This document shows, one piece after another, positions 20,199 through 30,092 of a stretch of 64,000 nt of DNA (positions are counted from its first letter, which is position 1; each line of letters starts with the position of its first letter). The translations under genes and the position numbers were made by a program. The notes under the pieces are model-generated. The model was given only the letters and a program-made list of their open reading frames with translations, did no database searches and had not been told where the DNA came from. Source of the stretch: Adiantum capillus-veneris (taxonomy: Eukaryota; Streptophyta; Polypodiopsida; Polypodiales; Pteridaceae); the NCBI GenBank assembly GCA_014529385.2, contig CM043958.1:141526234-141590233 (forward strand), in the 5' to 3' direction.

Positions 20199-21180
20199 CC
20201 CTCATCATTTTGATTTTGTACGTGGATGACATGCTCATAGCCAAAAAGTCAAAAGATGAGATTGTACTTCTCAAGGATGCCTTAAGCAAGCAATTTTCTA
20301 TGAAATATTTAACCGATGCACATCACTTTCTTGGTATGCGTATGAAGAGAGATTGCAAGCGTGGTATACTTGAAATTTCGCAGGAAGAGTATGTTCATAA
20401 GGTCTTGCAACATTTTAATATGCAAGGGGGGAAAGCATTGAGAACCCCTATGGGCTGCATACAAAAAAATTAGCAAGCATGATTGTCCCAAATAGGATGT
20501 TGAAAAGGCAGAGATGGCAAAGGTGTTGTATTCTTTGACAGTTGGCAGTCTTGTGTTTGCCATGATTATTAGCACATAGCCAGACATTGCATATGCAGTG
20601 GGAGTGGTCAGCAGGTTTATGGAAAATCCAGGCAGAAAGCATTGGGAAGTAGTGACGCACATCTTGAGATATGTCAAGGGCTCAGCTAGCAAGTGCTTAC
20701 ACTTTGGGAGCAGTGATGCATCCATAGTTGGATACACTAATTTGGATTATGCGGGTTGTAAGGACACTAGGTGATCCATATCTGGCTACATTTTCTTGTT
20801 CGTTGGAGCGGCAGTTTCTTAGAGATCATGTATCCAAAATTGCACTTCGTCTTCCACCACTGAGGCAGAGTATGTTGCAACTTGTTGCAATTTCTAGTTC
20901 CAGTAAGGAAGCTATGTGGTTATCTTGTCTAGTGGGAGATTTTGCTATACACTAGACTCTAGTGCTACATTGTGATAGTCATAGTGCAATTGTGTTAGAA
21001 AAAAATCCCGTATTTCACTCTAATTTGAAACACATAGAGGTCAGGTACGAGATATTTTGGCTAGCAAACACATTGAGTTAGACAAATTTCACACAAATGA
21101 AAACCCAGTGGATGCTGTAACAAAGAGCCTAGCCTCAGAGCAGTTAGCACATTGCATAGAGATGATGGGCGTTGGGTGAA
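20199..21180 (+). pseudogene. Copia-1 reverse transcriptase C-terminal half and RNase H
   Basis: Resumes at LIILILYVDDMLIAKK, the catalytic YVDD box, then FLGMRMKRDCKRGILEISQE and EYVHKVLQHFNMQ. Frameshifts follow near 20460 and 20800. RNase H traces are SSTTEAEYVA (about 20850-20880), CDSHSAIVLEKNPVFHS (about 20970-21025) and ENPVDAVTKSLASEQL ending near 21180. No 3' LTR is recognised afterwards. Confidence 0.88.
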
Positions 21181-21744
21181 GCTACAGTCATGCTTCATAG
21201 TTTTGTACATTTGTACATAGTAGCCCCTACATTATTTAGCCACTTGGGCCACGTTGGCCTTCACGTGAGCGGGCGACTGTCCACTTATTCATTTTGGTGA
21301 TAATGAACAATAAGGAGCATGAGAGCCATCCTCTCACTAAGCTCCACTAACAAGACTACATCTACTATTCTTCTTCTCCTTCCCCTTGCCTCTCTTGCAC
21401 ACTCCACCTCCGCTCCATCAAAATTGGTGGAACATGGGGATACTTCTCAGGTTGGTGACTTATCAAAAACTTCTCAAATTTTATTTCAAGTGTAGGACCT
21501 GCTCTCGCTTGGGTGGTGATGTGATTGAGTTGGGCTCTATTTATTTCAAGTGTAGGACCTACTCTCACTTAGGTGGTGATGTGATTGAGTTGGGTGGTGA
21601 TGTGATTGAGTTGGGCTGTCTAGTTTTATATGGTGGACGTTAATATACCTTGGTTTGCAAGAACCCATCTATTGCTTGTGAAATTGTGATTGTGGTTGGG
21701 TTGTTGATATGGTGTTTTATTGGCCACATACAGGAGACCAACCC
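21181..21744. other. Spacer with 60-bp tandem repeats
   Basis: No gene. The unit TATTTCAAGTGTAGGACCT...GGTGGTGATGTGATTGAGTTGG occurs at about 21480-21540 and 21541-21595, with a third partial unit to about 21620. Confidence 0.7.
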
Positions 21745-23090
21745 GTTCAACTCACGTTATTTTTATTCTCAAATTGAACTTCTTCCAGGAAGTTCACCAC
21801 CTAATAAACCTCCTTATTGAGTTTCTCAAGATCAACAAGAGGAGATTAGGTGGAAAGTGCATGAGTTAGTTGAGAAAGGCATGGTTAGGCTTAGCTCATC
21901 TCCATTTTGTTCACCAGTGTTATTAGAGCAAAAGAAAGACGACACATATTCTATGTGTGTCAACTATAGAGCACATGATAGGATCAGCATCAAGAATAGT
22001 TTTCCCGTTCCACGGGTAGAAGACCAATTTGATAAGATACAAGGGTTGACCTACTTCAGTAGGATTGACCCAAAAAGTGGCTACCATCAAGTAAGGATAG
22101 TTGATCAAGACATTGTAAAGACCGCATTTTGCACTACGTTTGGTCTTTACGAGTACATTGTCATGCCTTTTGGCTTGACCAATGCAGCAGCCACATTTAA
22201 CCGCTTGATGGAGAAGCTATTCAAGCCTCACCAAACCTTTACGAGTGTTCTTTAATGATATAATCATCTACTCTAGTTCATTAAACAAAAACAAGCAAGA
22301 CTTCCAGGTAGTATTTCAAGTTTTACAAGAGAATAAGCTTTATATAAATTGAAAGAAAGTGAATTTTTCTTACAAGAGATTCGGTATTTAGGCTACGTTA
22401 CCTCTCAAGATGACATCCAAATGGATCCATCAAAGCTAGAGGTAATAAAAGGATGGACTAATCCAAGGAATCTACATGAACTAAGAAGCTTTATATAGGT
22501 ATGTCTGCATACTATAGACACTTCATAGAAAAGTTCTCACAAATTGCAGGACCATTACATGACCTAACCAAGAAAAACGTTAGGTATATATGGTCCACCA
22601 AGGAGAACAATGCTTTCAAAAAGCTTAAAGAGAAGCTTATCTCTAAACCTATGCTTACACTATTGGATCTCTCAAAGCCGTTTGAAGTCCAATGCGACAC
22701 TTGTGGTGATTGCCTTGGAGCTGTTTTTCTCCAAGAAGGGCACGCCATAGCCTATGAAAGTTGAAGGCTCGACCCTGTTGGGTAAGCTATAGGCATATAT
22801 GAGAAGGAACTCTTAGCAATTCTACATGCTACTCATGGAAGCACTATTTATTGGGCACTCCTTTCATTCTGCGAAAGGATCACCAAAGCCTTGAGTACTT
22901 CATGATGCAGACCAAGCTCTCTGACAAACAAATCAGGTGGGCAAATTTCCGTTCGCAATTTCATTTTCATATTGCTCACATTGCTAGCAAGCATAATCAA
23001 GTAGCTGATGCACTCTCAAGAGGACAGAGAGTGAATGTGGTGTCAATGCAACTCACAATGATCTATCTTCTATGATAGATCAGTACGCTA
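21745..23090 (+). pseudogene. Ty3/gypsy-1 reverse transcriptase and RNase H
   Basis: Starts at the beginning of the reverse transcriptase domain (IELLPGSSPPNKPPY), so gag and protease are missing. Motifs: VRLSSSPFCSPVLLEQKKDD, RVEDQFDKIQGLTYFSRIDP, KSGYHQVRI and YEYIVMPFGLTNAAATFNRL. The catalytic box reads VFFNDIIIYSS near 22245-22275, with Asn in place of the first Asp of the usual FFDD, next to a frameshift. Connection and RNase H follow: RHFIEKFSQIAGPLHDLTKK, FEVQCDTCGDCLGAVFLQEG, YEKELLAILHATHGS, LSDKQIRWANF and HNQVADALSRG. Stops lie near 22340, 22498, 22764 and 22785. Confidence 0.92.
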
Positions 23091-23220
23091 TCGATCCAGA
23101 TTTTAGAGATGTGATTCATCCCTTGCACTAGGGAAGAAGGAAGAACCATTTACCCTACAAGATGGTTATCTTCTCTATGGAAATAGACTATGTGTTACTT
23201 TCTCACTACGTGAGAAAGTA

Positions 23221-24165
23221 GTGTATGAATCTCATGCTCCTCCTTCTGCGGGGCATAGAGGGATTCACTCTACCCTAAAAGGGATAAACACATATTTCTA
23301 TTGGCCTGCCATGAAAGCAAACATACAAGAGTATGTTTCAAAATGTGTGGTATGCCAAAAGACAAAGTTTGATAGAGGGAAGCAACCTGGATTGCTTCAA
23401 CCTTTGCCAATCCCTAAGTCACCATGGGAGAGCATACCCATGGATTTTATTTTTGGATTGCCCAAGTCTATCCATGGGAATACAGGAATATGGACGATAG
23501 TAGATAGGTTTAGCAAACAAGCACATTTCATACTTGTCAAAAATACTATCAAGGCCCATCAAATGGCAACCCTCTTTATATCACAAATCTTCAAGTACCA
23601 CGGCTTGCCAAAGTCCATAGTGTCGGATAGAGATCTTAGAATGACCACTAATTTTTGGAAGGGTCTCTTTGAGAATTTAGGTACAAGGCTAAAATTCTCT
23701 TTGGCCTATCATCCCCAAACTGATGGCCAAAACATACTTCCACAAGAAAAGCACCTTTTGAGGTGATAGAGGGAAGATTAAAAAGTGGAGCGTGTTACTC
23801 AGGGTACATGGGAAGATCTTGTTGCAGATGAATATAGCCGAGACCTGCAAGAATCTTTTCAAAAGATTAAGGATGCTATATCCATCTCTTAGCAAAGGCA
23901 AAAAGCTGTTGTTGATAAGCACATAATAGCCCTAACCTTTAAACAAAATGATTGGGTCTTGCTTAAGTTTCCCAAGGCTCGATTAAGGCACACAACGGGC
24001 AAGAATCCTACAGGACACCAAAAGTACCTTGCTAAATTAGCAAAAAGGTACTATGGTCCCTTTCAGATTCTTAGGCCAATCAATGAGATGACCTATCAAC
24101 TTAATTTTCCCAACCATTGGATCATACACAATGCTTTTCATGTGAGCCTACTAAAGCCTTAAAAA
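23221..24165 (+). pseudogene. Ty3/gypsy-1 integrase with deletion through the catalytic Glu
   Basis: The zinc domain (GHRGIHSTLKGINTYFYWPA, KCVVCQKTKF) and the core are clear: PWESIPMDFIFGLPKS (first Asp), GNTGIWTIVDRFSKQAHF, YHGLPKSIVSDRDLRMTTNF (second Asp) and AYHPQTDGQ. After TDGQ (about 23735) the sequence jumps to a segment that normally lies some 80-100 residues later (KAPFEVIEGRLKKW-like), so the catalytic Glu is lost. The C-terminal part resumes with [16 protein letters not shown] and [19 protein letters not shown], ending [10 protein letters not shown]. Confidence 0.9.
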
Positions 24166-24402
24166 GGAGAGCCACCTCAAGAACCAATCATTAAAGACCT
24201 ATCGGAGATCGAGGACCAAGAAGAGGTTTGTAGCTCGAGTCCATTCTTTGTTATAAAGACAAGGTATTACGAGGCGATAAGACTATCCGACGATATCTTA
24301 TCAAGTTTAAAAATTATCCTTTTGAAGATGCTAGATGGATGCAAGGCATAAAATTAAAGGATAACCTTAACCTTGTCAATGCTTACAACGATTCCCTAGA
24401 GT
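24166..24402 (+). pseudogene. Ty3/gypsy-1 chromodomain-like C-terminus
   Basis: After HVSLLKP the frame shifts and reads KDKVLRGDKTIRRYLIKFKN, then YPFEDARWMQGIKLKDNLNL and VNAYNDSLE before the stop near 24402. Position and composition fit the chromodomain that follows integrase in chromoviruses, which targets integration to chromatin. The aromatic cage cannot be checked by eye. Confidence 0.6.
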
Positions 24403-26330
24403 AAGCAACTATACATGAACATGTATAAATGAACAAAGTTTTTTTCATATAAGACTCTCTTTTTCTTTATTGTGTGCACATGTTAGTGAGTATGAATGCT
24501 TAGGATCATGTTTATGGAGACGACATCTCCCGAACACCAAGTGGAGCTTGTCACTCTACTATGGATGATTGATACGAACTAATGTACAGACATGCTTGCG
24601 GCAGCTAACGCTCTCAGGCACCAAATGTACTAATCATCCATTCTGGGATAGTGTCGTAGGCTAAAATAGGGATCCTCTACCCGCTACCAAACGGACTAAT
24701 GACTAGGCTTTATCTTCTCTACCTCATAGTCAAGGACGACTATGATTTCAAGCGAGAGCTAATGTCTCTAATCCTCCCAAATGATTCTCTCATGTTAAAC
24801 TGATAATTTAATATGGGGAAGTACCATGGGAGTAAAAGCTAGAATATTGGTAAGGCCGCCAGACCGGTCTCTGTCAGGAATCCAAAGGAGGGAAAATAGG
24901 GATCCAAAGGTGGACAATCTACAAAAGGGCAATGTGCTTCTATGGGGATTAAAAGACCTAAGGCTCAACCCCATTAAACTTCCATAGGCTAAAGTTTCTA
25001 ATTTTAATCGTATAGTCCAAAGGCCAAAGTAGGGGAAATACTGGATGGTCATGGGAAGACTAAAAGTCTTCCCACATCCCTAGGAAGGAGGGGGCAAGCC
25101 CTTATTGTGGGATGAGAGAGAAACACACACACACACACACACACACTCTCCAAGCTCCCCCTTTACACAAAGGGAATACTGGACACATGTTAGGCTCCTA
25201 GGCGAGTTGCCCCTAGCCCCTCAAATCCTATTAGATGGTCATAGAGGTGGACCAATGAGAATTAGGCTAGAGTAAAGTTACAATTTAAAAAATGCTTGAT
25301 AAAAGAACCAATAGAAATTAAGCTCCCTAGAAGAGTATTGGACTGTCTACCAAGGGGTCCAATGAGCATCCAACAGCCCAGCGGCTTGCTTGATTCCTAT
25401 TGGCCAGAAGACTAAGAGGTCCAATGAGAGTTTAATTGAATTATTTAATTACCTAAAGCTCTCACAAAAGGGGAAAGGGGGACACTTTGTCAAAAGGCTA
25501 TTAATTATGATTCTAATTTGTGATTGGCTAAGCTTTTCAGGAGCCAATGGGAGGCCAGCATGAGCAAATAGCAAGAGGGGTCAACCAAGATGAGAGAGAG
25601 GGCTGCATTTTATTCTAACACAATGCTACATACACACACACACAGCTCATGTGTGCAAGAAAAACTCCATCTCCTTCTCCAAGCATTGAGAAGTAGAGGC
25701 CCACACCAACAACTCTTGGCTATGGAATGCAAATCCAACCAAGAGCCAAGCTTCAATGGCATGCTCATCTCCTCTACCATGCTAACTACTAAGCTAAACT
25801 ATGCTATTAGAGTGATAATGTGAGGAGAATACTTCTTTCTCGTAAGATACATCTTCTTCCTCTCAATCTATCCTCATTCTAGCTCTCACCATTTTTGAAG
25901 GTGTGTGAGGTCTTAGGACTGAGGCTAGGGACACTAGGTGTGTTTTTCAAGCATACTTTGGTGCATGAAGCTTCCATCTTCATGGTACCAACTAGTTTTG
26001 TCAAGAAACACAAAGATTGTATTGTACAAAAGTCTCCTTGGATGGGAGAAGCTATACTACAAAGCCTTTATGTAGGGGGGACCGGCTCCATGTAAATCCA
26101 GTCCTCAACTGTTGTCTATTGTTCTATTTCTCTCTCTTTTCAAGTATTGTCAATGCCAAATTAGCTAGGTGTAAATTTCTATGTTGCTTCCTCAAATTAT
26201 GTAGGGGGGACCGGCTCCATGTAAATCCAGTCCTCAACTGTTGTCTATTGTTCTATTTCTCTCTCTTTTCAAGTATTGTCAATGCCAAATTAGCTAGGTG
26301 TAAATTTCTATGTTGCTCATTATGAGGAAC
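24403..26330. other. Non-coding region after gypsy-1, possibly its 3' UTR and LTR
   Basis: No gene. A purine-rich stretch near 24810-24840 could be a polypurine tract. CCAATGAGA-type words recur several times at 25250-25450, as in promoter-bearing LTRs, but no second LTR is available to define ends. A CA run lies at 25122-25146. A 129-bp tandem duplication begins at 26069 and 26198 (TATGTAGGGGGGACCGG...). Confidence 0.5.
26069..26320. repeat. 129-bp tandem duplication
   Basis: Two nearly identical copies starting TATGTAGGGG and ending at TTCTATGTTGCT. Both contain CAGTCCTCAACTGTTGTC. Confidence 0.93.
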
Positions 26331-26404
26331 TTGTTCTTAATGAAATGCTCACTATGTTATCAATTTCTGCTACACACAAGTTACTAGTGCATTAAATGTT
26401 ACAA

Positions 26405-26461
26405 AGAGAGTTTTAACATCGTAGGAAACTATCCCATGAGACCTTAAAGAGAGAGAGAGAG

Positions 26462-26496
<35 letters not shown>

Positions 26497-26510
26497 CACA
26501 AGATGGGGGG

Positions 26511-26552
<42 letters not shown>

Positions 26553-26650
26553 GAGAGGCTACAAGAAAAGCACCTTGCGAGAAGAAGAAGTAGAACAAGA
26601 GGCTTTTAATGTCGTAGGAAACTATCTTAAGAGAGACTCTCTTAAGCTAC
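26405..26650 (-). repeat. Two partial SINE tails with GA microsatellites
   Basis: The SINE 3' segment (AGTTTCCTACGATGTTAAAAC on the minus strand) appears at 26408-26435 and, less well conserved, at 26606-26636. Between them are GA runs at 26448-26494 and 26515-26549. The tRNA-like heads are absent. Confidence 0.6.
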
Positions 26651-26654
26651 CAAA

Positions 26655-26704
26655 AAAAAAAGAACCAAGCACTAACAATATCGCTAGTGCTTGGTTCTTT
26701 TTTT
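26655..26704. repeat. 20-bp perfect inverted repeat (hairpin)
   Basis: Arms 26655-26674 and 26685-26704 (TAGTGCTTGGTTC followed by T-run) are perfectly complementary around a 10-base loop, ACAATATCGC. The right arm recurs as CGCTAGTGCTTGGTTTG at about 26735-26752, so this may be a remnant of a small inverted-repeat element. Confidence 0.85.
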
Positions 26705-26904
26705 AAAATTTTAAAGCATACCACTAATGGCAGCTTCGCTAGTGCTTGGTTTGTTTTTTTACTTTTCAAAACAACTACTCCTGCCTACTGGCCCTTGCCT
26801 AACACCCTCATCACACAACTACTAACACGTAGCAAGAGAGACTCACATAGGGAATAAAGCTCTTCGATCATTGAGAGATATCCTCATGTATGGAGTGCAT
26901 GAAT

Positions 26905-26905
<1 letters not shown>

Positions 26906-26957
<52 letters not shown>
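26906..26957. repeat. (GA)n microsatellite at the 3' end of the LINE
   Basis: On the minus strand it reads as a CT run starting about 20 bases after the LINE stop codon, where a LINE tail would be expected. Confidence 0.95.
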
Positions 26958-26963
<6 letters not shown>

Positions 26964-26978
26964 TATCGTCCTCGGAGG

Positions 26979-27345
26979 TCAAATATGACCTATGGGACCA
27001 AATGAACATGTCACATGGTGTGAGTGGAGGTCATAAGTGACTCTCGATGCTCCAAAATGGATGAAATGAGCATCGCAATAGAGAGTCCACATCATGGTTG
27101 GGAGAGGAAGGTATGTAGATAGCTCATGGTTGAATATATGGGGAAAAGAGGACCTAATGTGGTCAAAATCTGAGCACTCAAGTAGTGTGTGGTACTCACT
27201 CTCTCGCACTTGACGAGGGCATAAGGTCCAAATTCGATGAGACTCCTCACCAGTGCCCCAACGTCCTGTCTCGCAGTGTAGAGAATGTGAGCTAAGACGA
27301 ATGGAGGCAATGGTGCGGATCGCACTCAACGGGATGGGCTCAAGG
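26979..27345 (-). pseudogene. LINE C-terminal zinc-binding region (zf-RVT type)
   Basis: IASIRLSSHSLHCETGRWGT followed by RIWTLCPRQVRESEYHTLLE, CSDFDHIRSSFPHIF is the Cys/His-containing region found after reverse transcriptase in plant LINEs; the first Cys appears to be Trp (RIW for RIC). It is separated from the reverse transcriptase frame by a frameshift near 27400-27470. Confidence 0.8.
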
Positions 27346-27470
27346 ATGTAGGGATGGGTTCGGTTACCTCATTCGCAGAAGAAGAGAGATTTGTAGTTTG
27401 GAGCAACGTGTGTGGTGTAATGGTTGAAGCGAGAACCTCTGGATTTCTCCCAAGCCGTGATACATTGGCA

Positions 27471-28835
27471 TTATAAGAAGGCCTCATTAACTTGGGAGTC
27501 GATCGACGCATCCTTGACCAAGTGACATGCATCCCATCTTCCAAACCATCTCTTGATGTCAAGCATCCACCCCAAACTTAGTATTTTGCTCTTGCATGTT
27601 TTTTGGACCTTTTGGCTTGCTTCATATGCGATTCTAGGAAGTCGATGCAAAGGGCTATGTTGTGTCTTAAGCATGTACTCCACAACCCTTTGCATGCCCA
27701 AGACCTCAATGGGAAGTGATCCGGACTCAAGAAGTAAGAGCATGTAGGGTGTTTGTGTCTTGACTTGGAGAAAGTTGGTGAGAAAATGCTTTTGAACATT
27801 CTTAAACTCTTTCCAAGTAGACTTCCCTATGCTTCCACCCCACACCTCCACTCCATAAAGAAGCACCGGTGTCACCAATGTGTCAAAGAGGTACTTTCTG
27901 AGAGCCCAACACTTGATCTCTCCAGCATTGCACATGTTCTCAAATGCATAATAAGCCCTCTTTCCGGCTTCCAAGCGACGCATTGCACAATCCTTCCATT
28001 TATGATTGGATGGAACCTCAAGGCCAAGGTACTTGAAGTGATCTACCACTTCAAGTTGCTCATTGTTGTATACAATGCATGGATTTTCGTCATTGAGGGT
28101 CTTTACAAGCATAACCTTGGTTTTGGATCCACTCACGATCAGCCCGCTATGTAGGAAAAAGCATTCCAAGACACTCATAAGCTTTTGTGCATCTTCTAAG
28201 GTATGTGCCAAGAGCACTACATCATCGGCATAAAGCAAAAGCATGATCACCGCATTTCCGATCTTAACCTCTTCTATGCCTTCCAATTCATCAATGAGTA
28301 GCCCAAAGAGGGTTGGGGAAAGTGGGCATCCTTGTTTGACACCAATAGTGCTTGCAAAAAAATTTGAAATTCCATCTCCCATACGTAATCAACATATCAC
28401 TTTTTGGTAGATGCAAAAGACTGCATGCATAAATTCTCTCGGCACTTGAAGGCTTTGCATACGTCTCCAAAGATTTCCTCGCGGTACCATGTCAAAAGCT
28501 TTTTTGAAATCCACAAAGCAACAATACAACTTTTTTCCTTTCAATCGAGATGCTTCCATAAGAACTCAAAGAGTGACAAGGTGATCAATAGTGCTATGAT
28601 GCTTTCAAAAACCTGCTTGGCCAAGCACACGTTTGCCATTCTTTTCAGTCCATTCACTTATCTTCATCTCCATGATACATCCAAATAACTTTGCCATCAA
28701 AGAACCAACCATTATAGTGCGATAGTTGTTCACATTGTTTACATCCTCCTTTGTGCGGAAGTTTGATCCAATTTGCACTCCAATCATGAGGCATGCCATG
28801 CTGAAGTGCAAGGTTAAACATATCGCATATCCAAT
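27471..28835 (-). pseudogene. LINE reverse transcriptase
   Basis: Reads NNYRTIMVGSLMAKLFGCIM, ISEWTEKNGKRVLGQAGF, then after frame breaks CCFVDFKKAFDMVPREEIF (motif A), GVKQGCPLSPTLFGLLIDEL (motif B) and MLLLYADDVVLLAHT (catalytic YADD near 28230). The frame 27471-28382 is intact for 303 residues and includes FKYLGLEVPSNHKWK and TPVLLYGVEVWGGS. Stops and shifts lie between about 28390 and 28610. Confidence 0.93.
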
Positions 28836-28836
28836 A

Positions 28837-29945
28837 TCATGTTTTCTTTCTTGTCCATTTAATCATTTTAGCCGTGACACCTTGAAGGTCCCTTGCCTTG
28901 CAAGTAGCAAGTTTCTCAAGCGCGCGGCATACATCTTCAATGGTAAAGAAGGGAGACATAAACGGAAGGGAGCTAAAACACTCCATCTTATCAACATTAG
29001 GTTTCTCATAGAGGTTCTTGCAATGCATATACATATCCTCAAGAGTAAAGTCACCAAAGCTCTCAAAGCGCTTGCCTTTTAGATTTTTCCAAAACTTGCC
29101 ACATGCATGTGCCTTCTCTTGCGCTAAAAGAAGTTGTTTTTTGACTTCCCATCTTCTCCTCTCCTTTTGAACAAGTGATTTGTATGTGTGTGAACATTCC
29201 AAGTAAACTTCTTTGTCTTTGCTTGCATCCAATGTTAGCAAGTGTTTTCGGGCTTGACTACATTCCATGTCAAACCATTTCTTCTTGGTGCTACCCTTCT
29301 TAGACCTTTTGCAAGACATGTGTTTCACCGAAAAGCATTCCTTCGCACAAGAGAAAATTACTTCTTTGAAAAATTTCCACTTGCATTCTAATGTTGGGCT
29401 CTCTTGATGCTCTATCATGCTTAACATTTGGTCCACCATATCAGCATATATAAGTGCTCGTTTGAAGTCTAGACGTAGGTAGAAATGATTCACATCATGA
29501 TTGGAGGCTACATGCTCGGGCCGTTTACCACACTTGAGGTAAATACATAACATCCTATGATCCGATTCCGGATTCCATTCACCAAGTATAAATCTTTGTA
29601 TGCATTCTAGAGTGGCTTCCGAGAACAACATATAGTCAATCACGCTATCACCATTGTGCTTTCTACATGTAAAGTCATTGGAACCTTGCAATAGAGATAC
29701 ACCATTTGCAATGAGCATTCCGGTACTATTGCACATATGTAGAAGTGATTTTTCATAGTGATCCAATTCTTTTGCATCAATAGAACTTCGATTATACATG
29801 TATGAGTCATCCATTATTTTTGAGACATGCGGCATGTTGACTTTTTGTGTGTCATGTTGTAACATATTTGTGCGAGAATTCATGTCTCCAAAAACAATGA
29901 CTTCACCTTGATCCTTGTAATGAGAAATGTATTCCTCTAGTTCAA
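28837..29945 (-). pseudogene. LINE endonuclease C-terminal part and linker
   Basis: The first residues, VIVFGDMNSRTNMLQHDT, match the GDFN motif of apurinic-type endonucleases. VIDYMLFSEATLE and WNPESDHRMLCIYL match the last two motifs, including the catalytic SDH. The long linker (28837-29500) is charged and helical (KKKWFDMECSQARKHL, KERRRWEVKKQLLLAQEKAH). About the first half of the endonuclease is missing. The frame is open for 348 residues. Confidence 0.88.
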
Positions 29946-29946
29946 C

Positions 29947-29979
29947 AAATTGGTTGCCTCTCTAGCCGTCGGGCGAGGC

Positions 29980-30044
<65 letters not shown>

Positions 30045-30085
30045 TGGTTGCCTCACTAACCGTCGGACGAGGCAGTACACACACA
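29947..30085. repeat. Duplicated TTGGTTGCCTC...GAGGCAGTA unit with (GA)n
   Basis: AATTGGTTGCCTC...CCGTCGG(G/A)CGAGGCAGTA occurs at about 29948-29982 and 30042-30076, each followed by a microsatellite (GA at 29983-30041; CA then GA at 30077-30099). Confidence 0.9.
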
Positions 30086-30092
30086 CACAGAG

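Larger units (their letters stand above)
14609..21180 (+). mobile_element. Ty1/copia retrotransposon remnant, interrupted by a nested element
   Basis: It begins with a primer-binding site at 14609-14620 and contains, in copia order, the GAG-pre-integrase zinc domain, integrase, reverse transcriptase and RNase H. Gag and protease are missing: only about 15 bases separate the binding site from the pre-integrase domain. The reverse transcriptase is split at 16323/20199 by copia-2. No LTRs could be defined at either end. Confidence 0.85.
26958..29945 (-). mobile_element. LINE (non-LTR retrotransposon), 5'-truncated
   Basis: Minus-strand order is endonuclease C-terminus, reverse transcriptase, then C-terminal zinc region, ending in a CT microsatellite. 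The 5' end stops within the endonuclease at a GA microsatellite duplication (29947-30085). Truncation at the 5' end is normal for target-primed reverse transcription. No poly(A) tail is seen. Confidence 0.9.
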
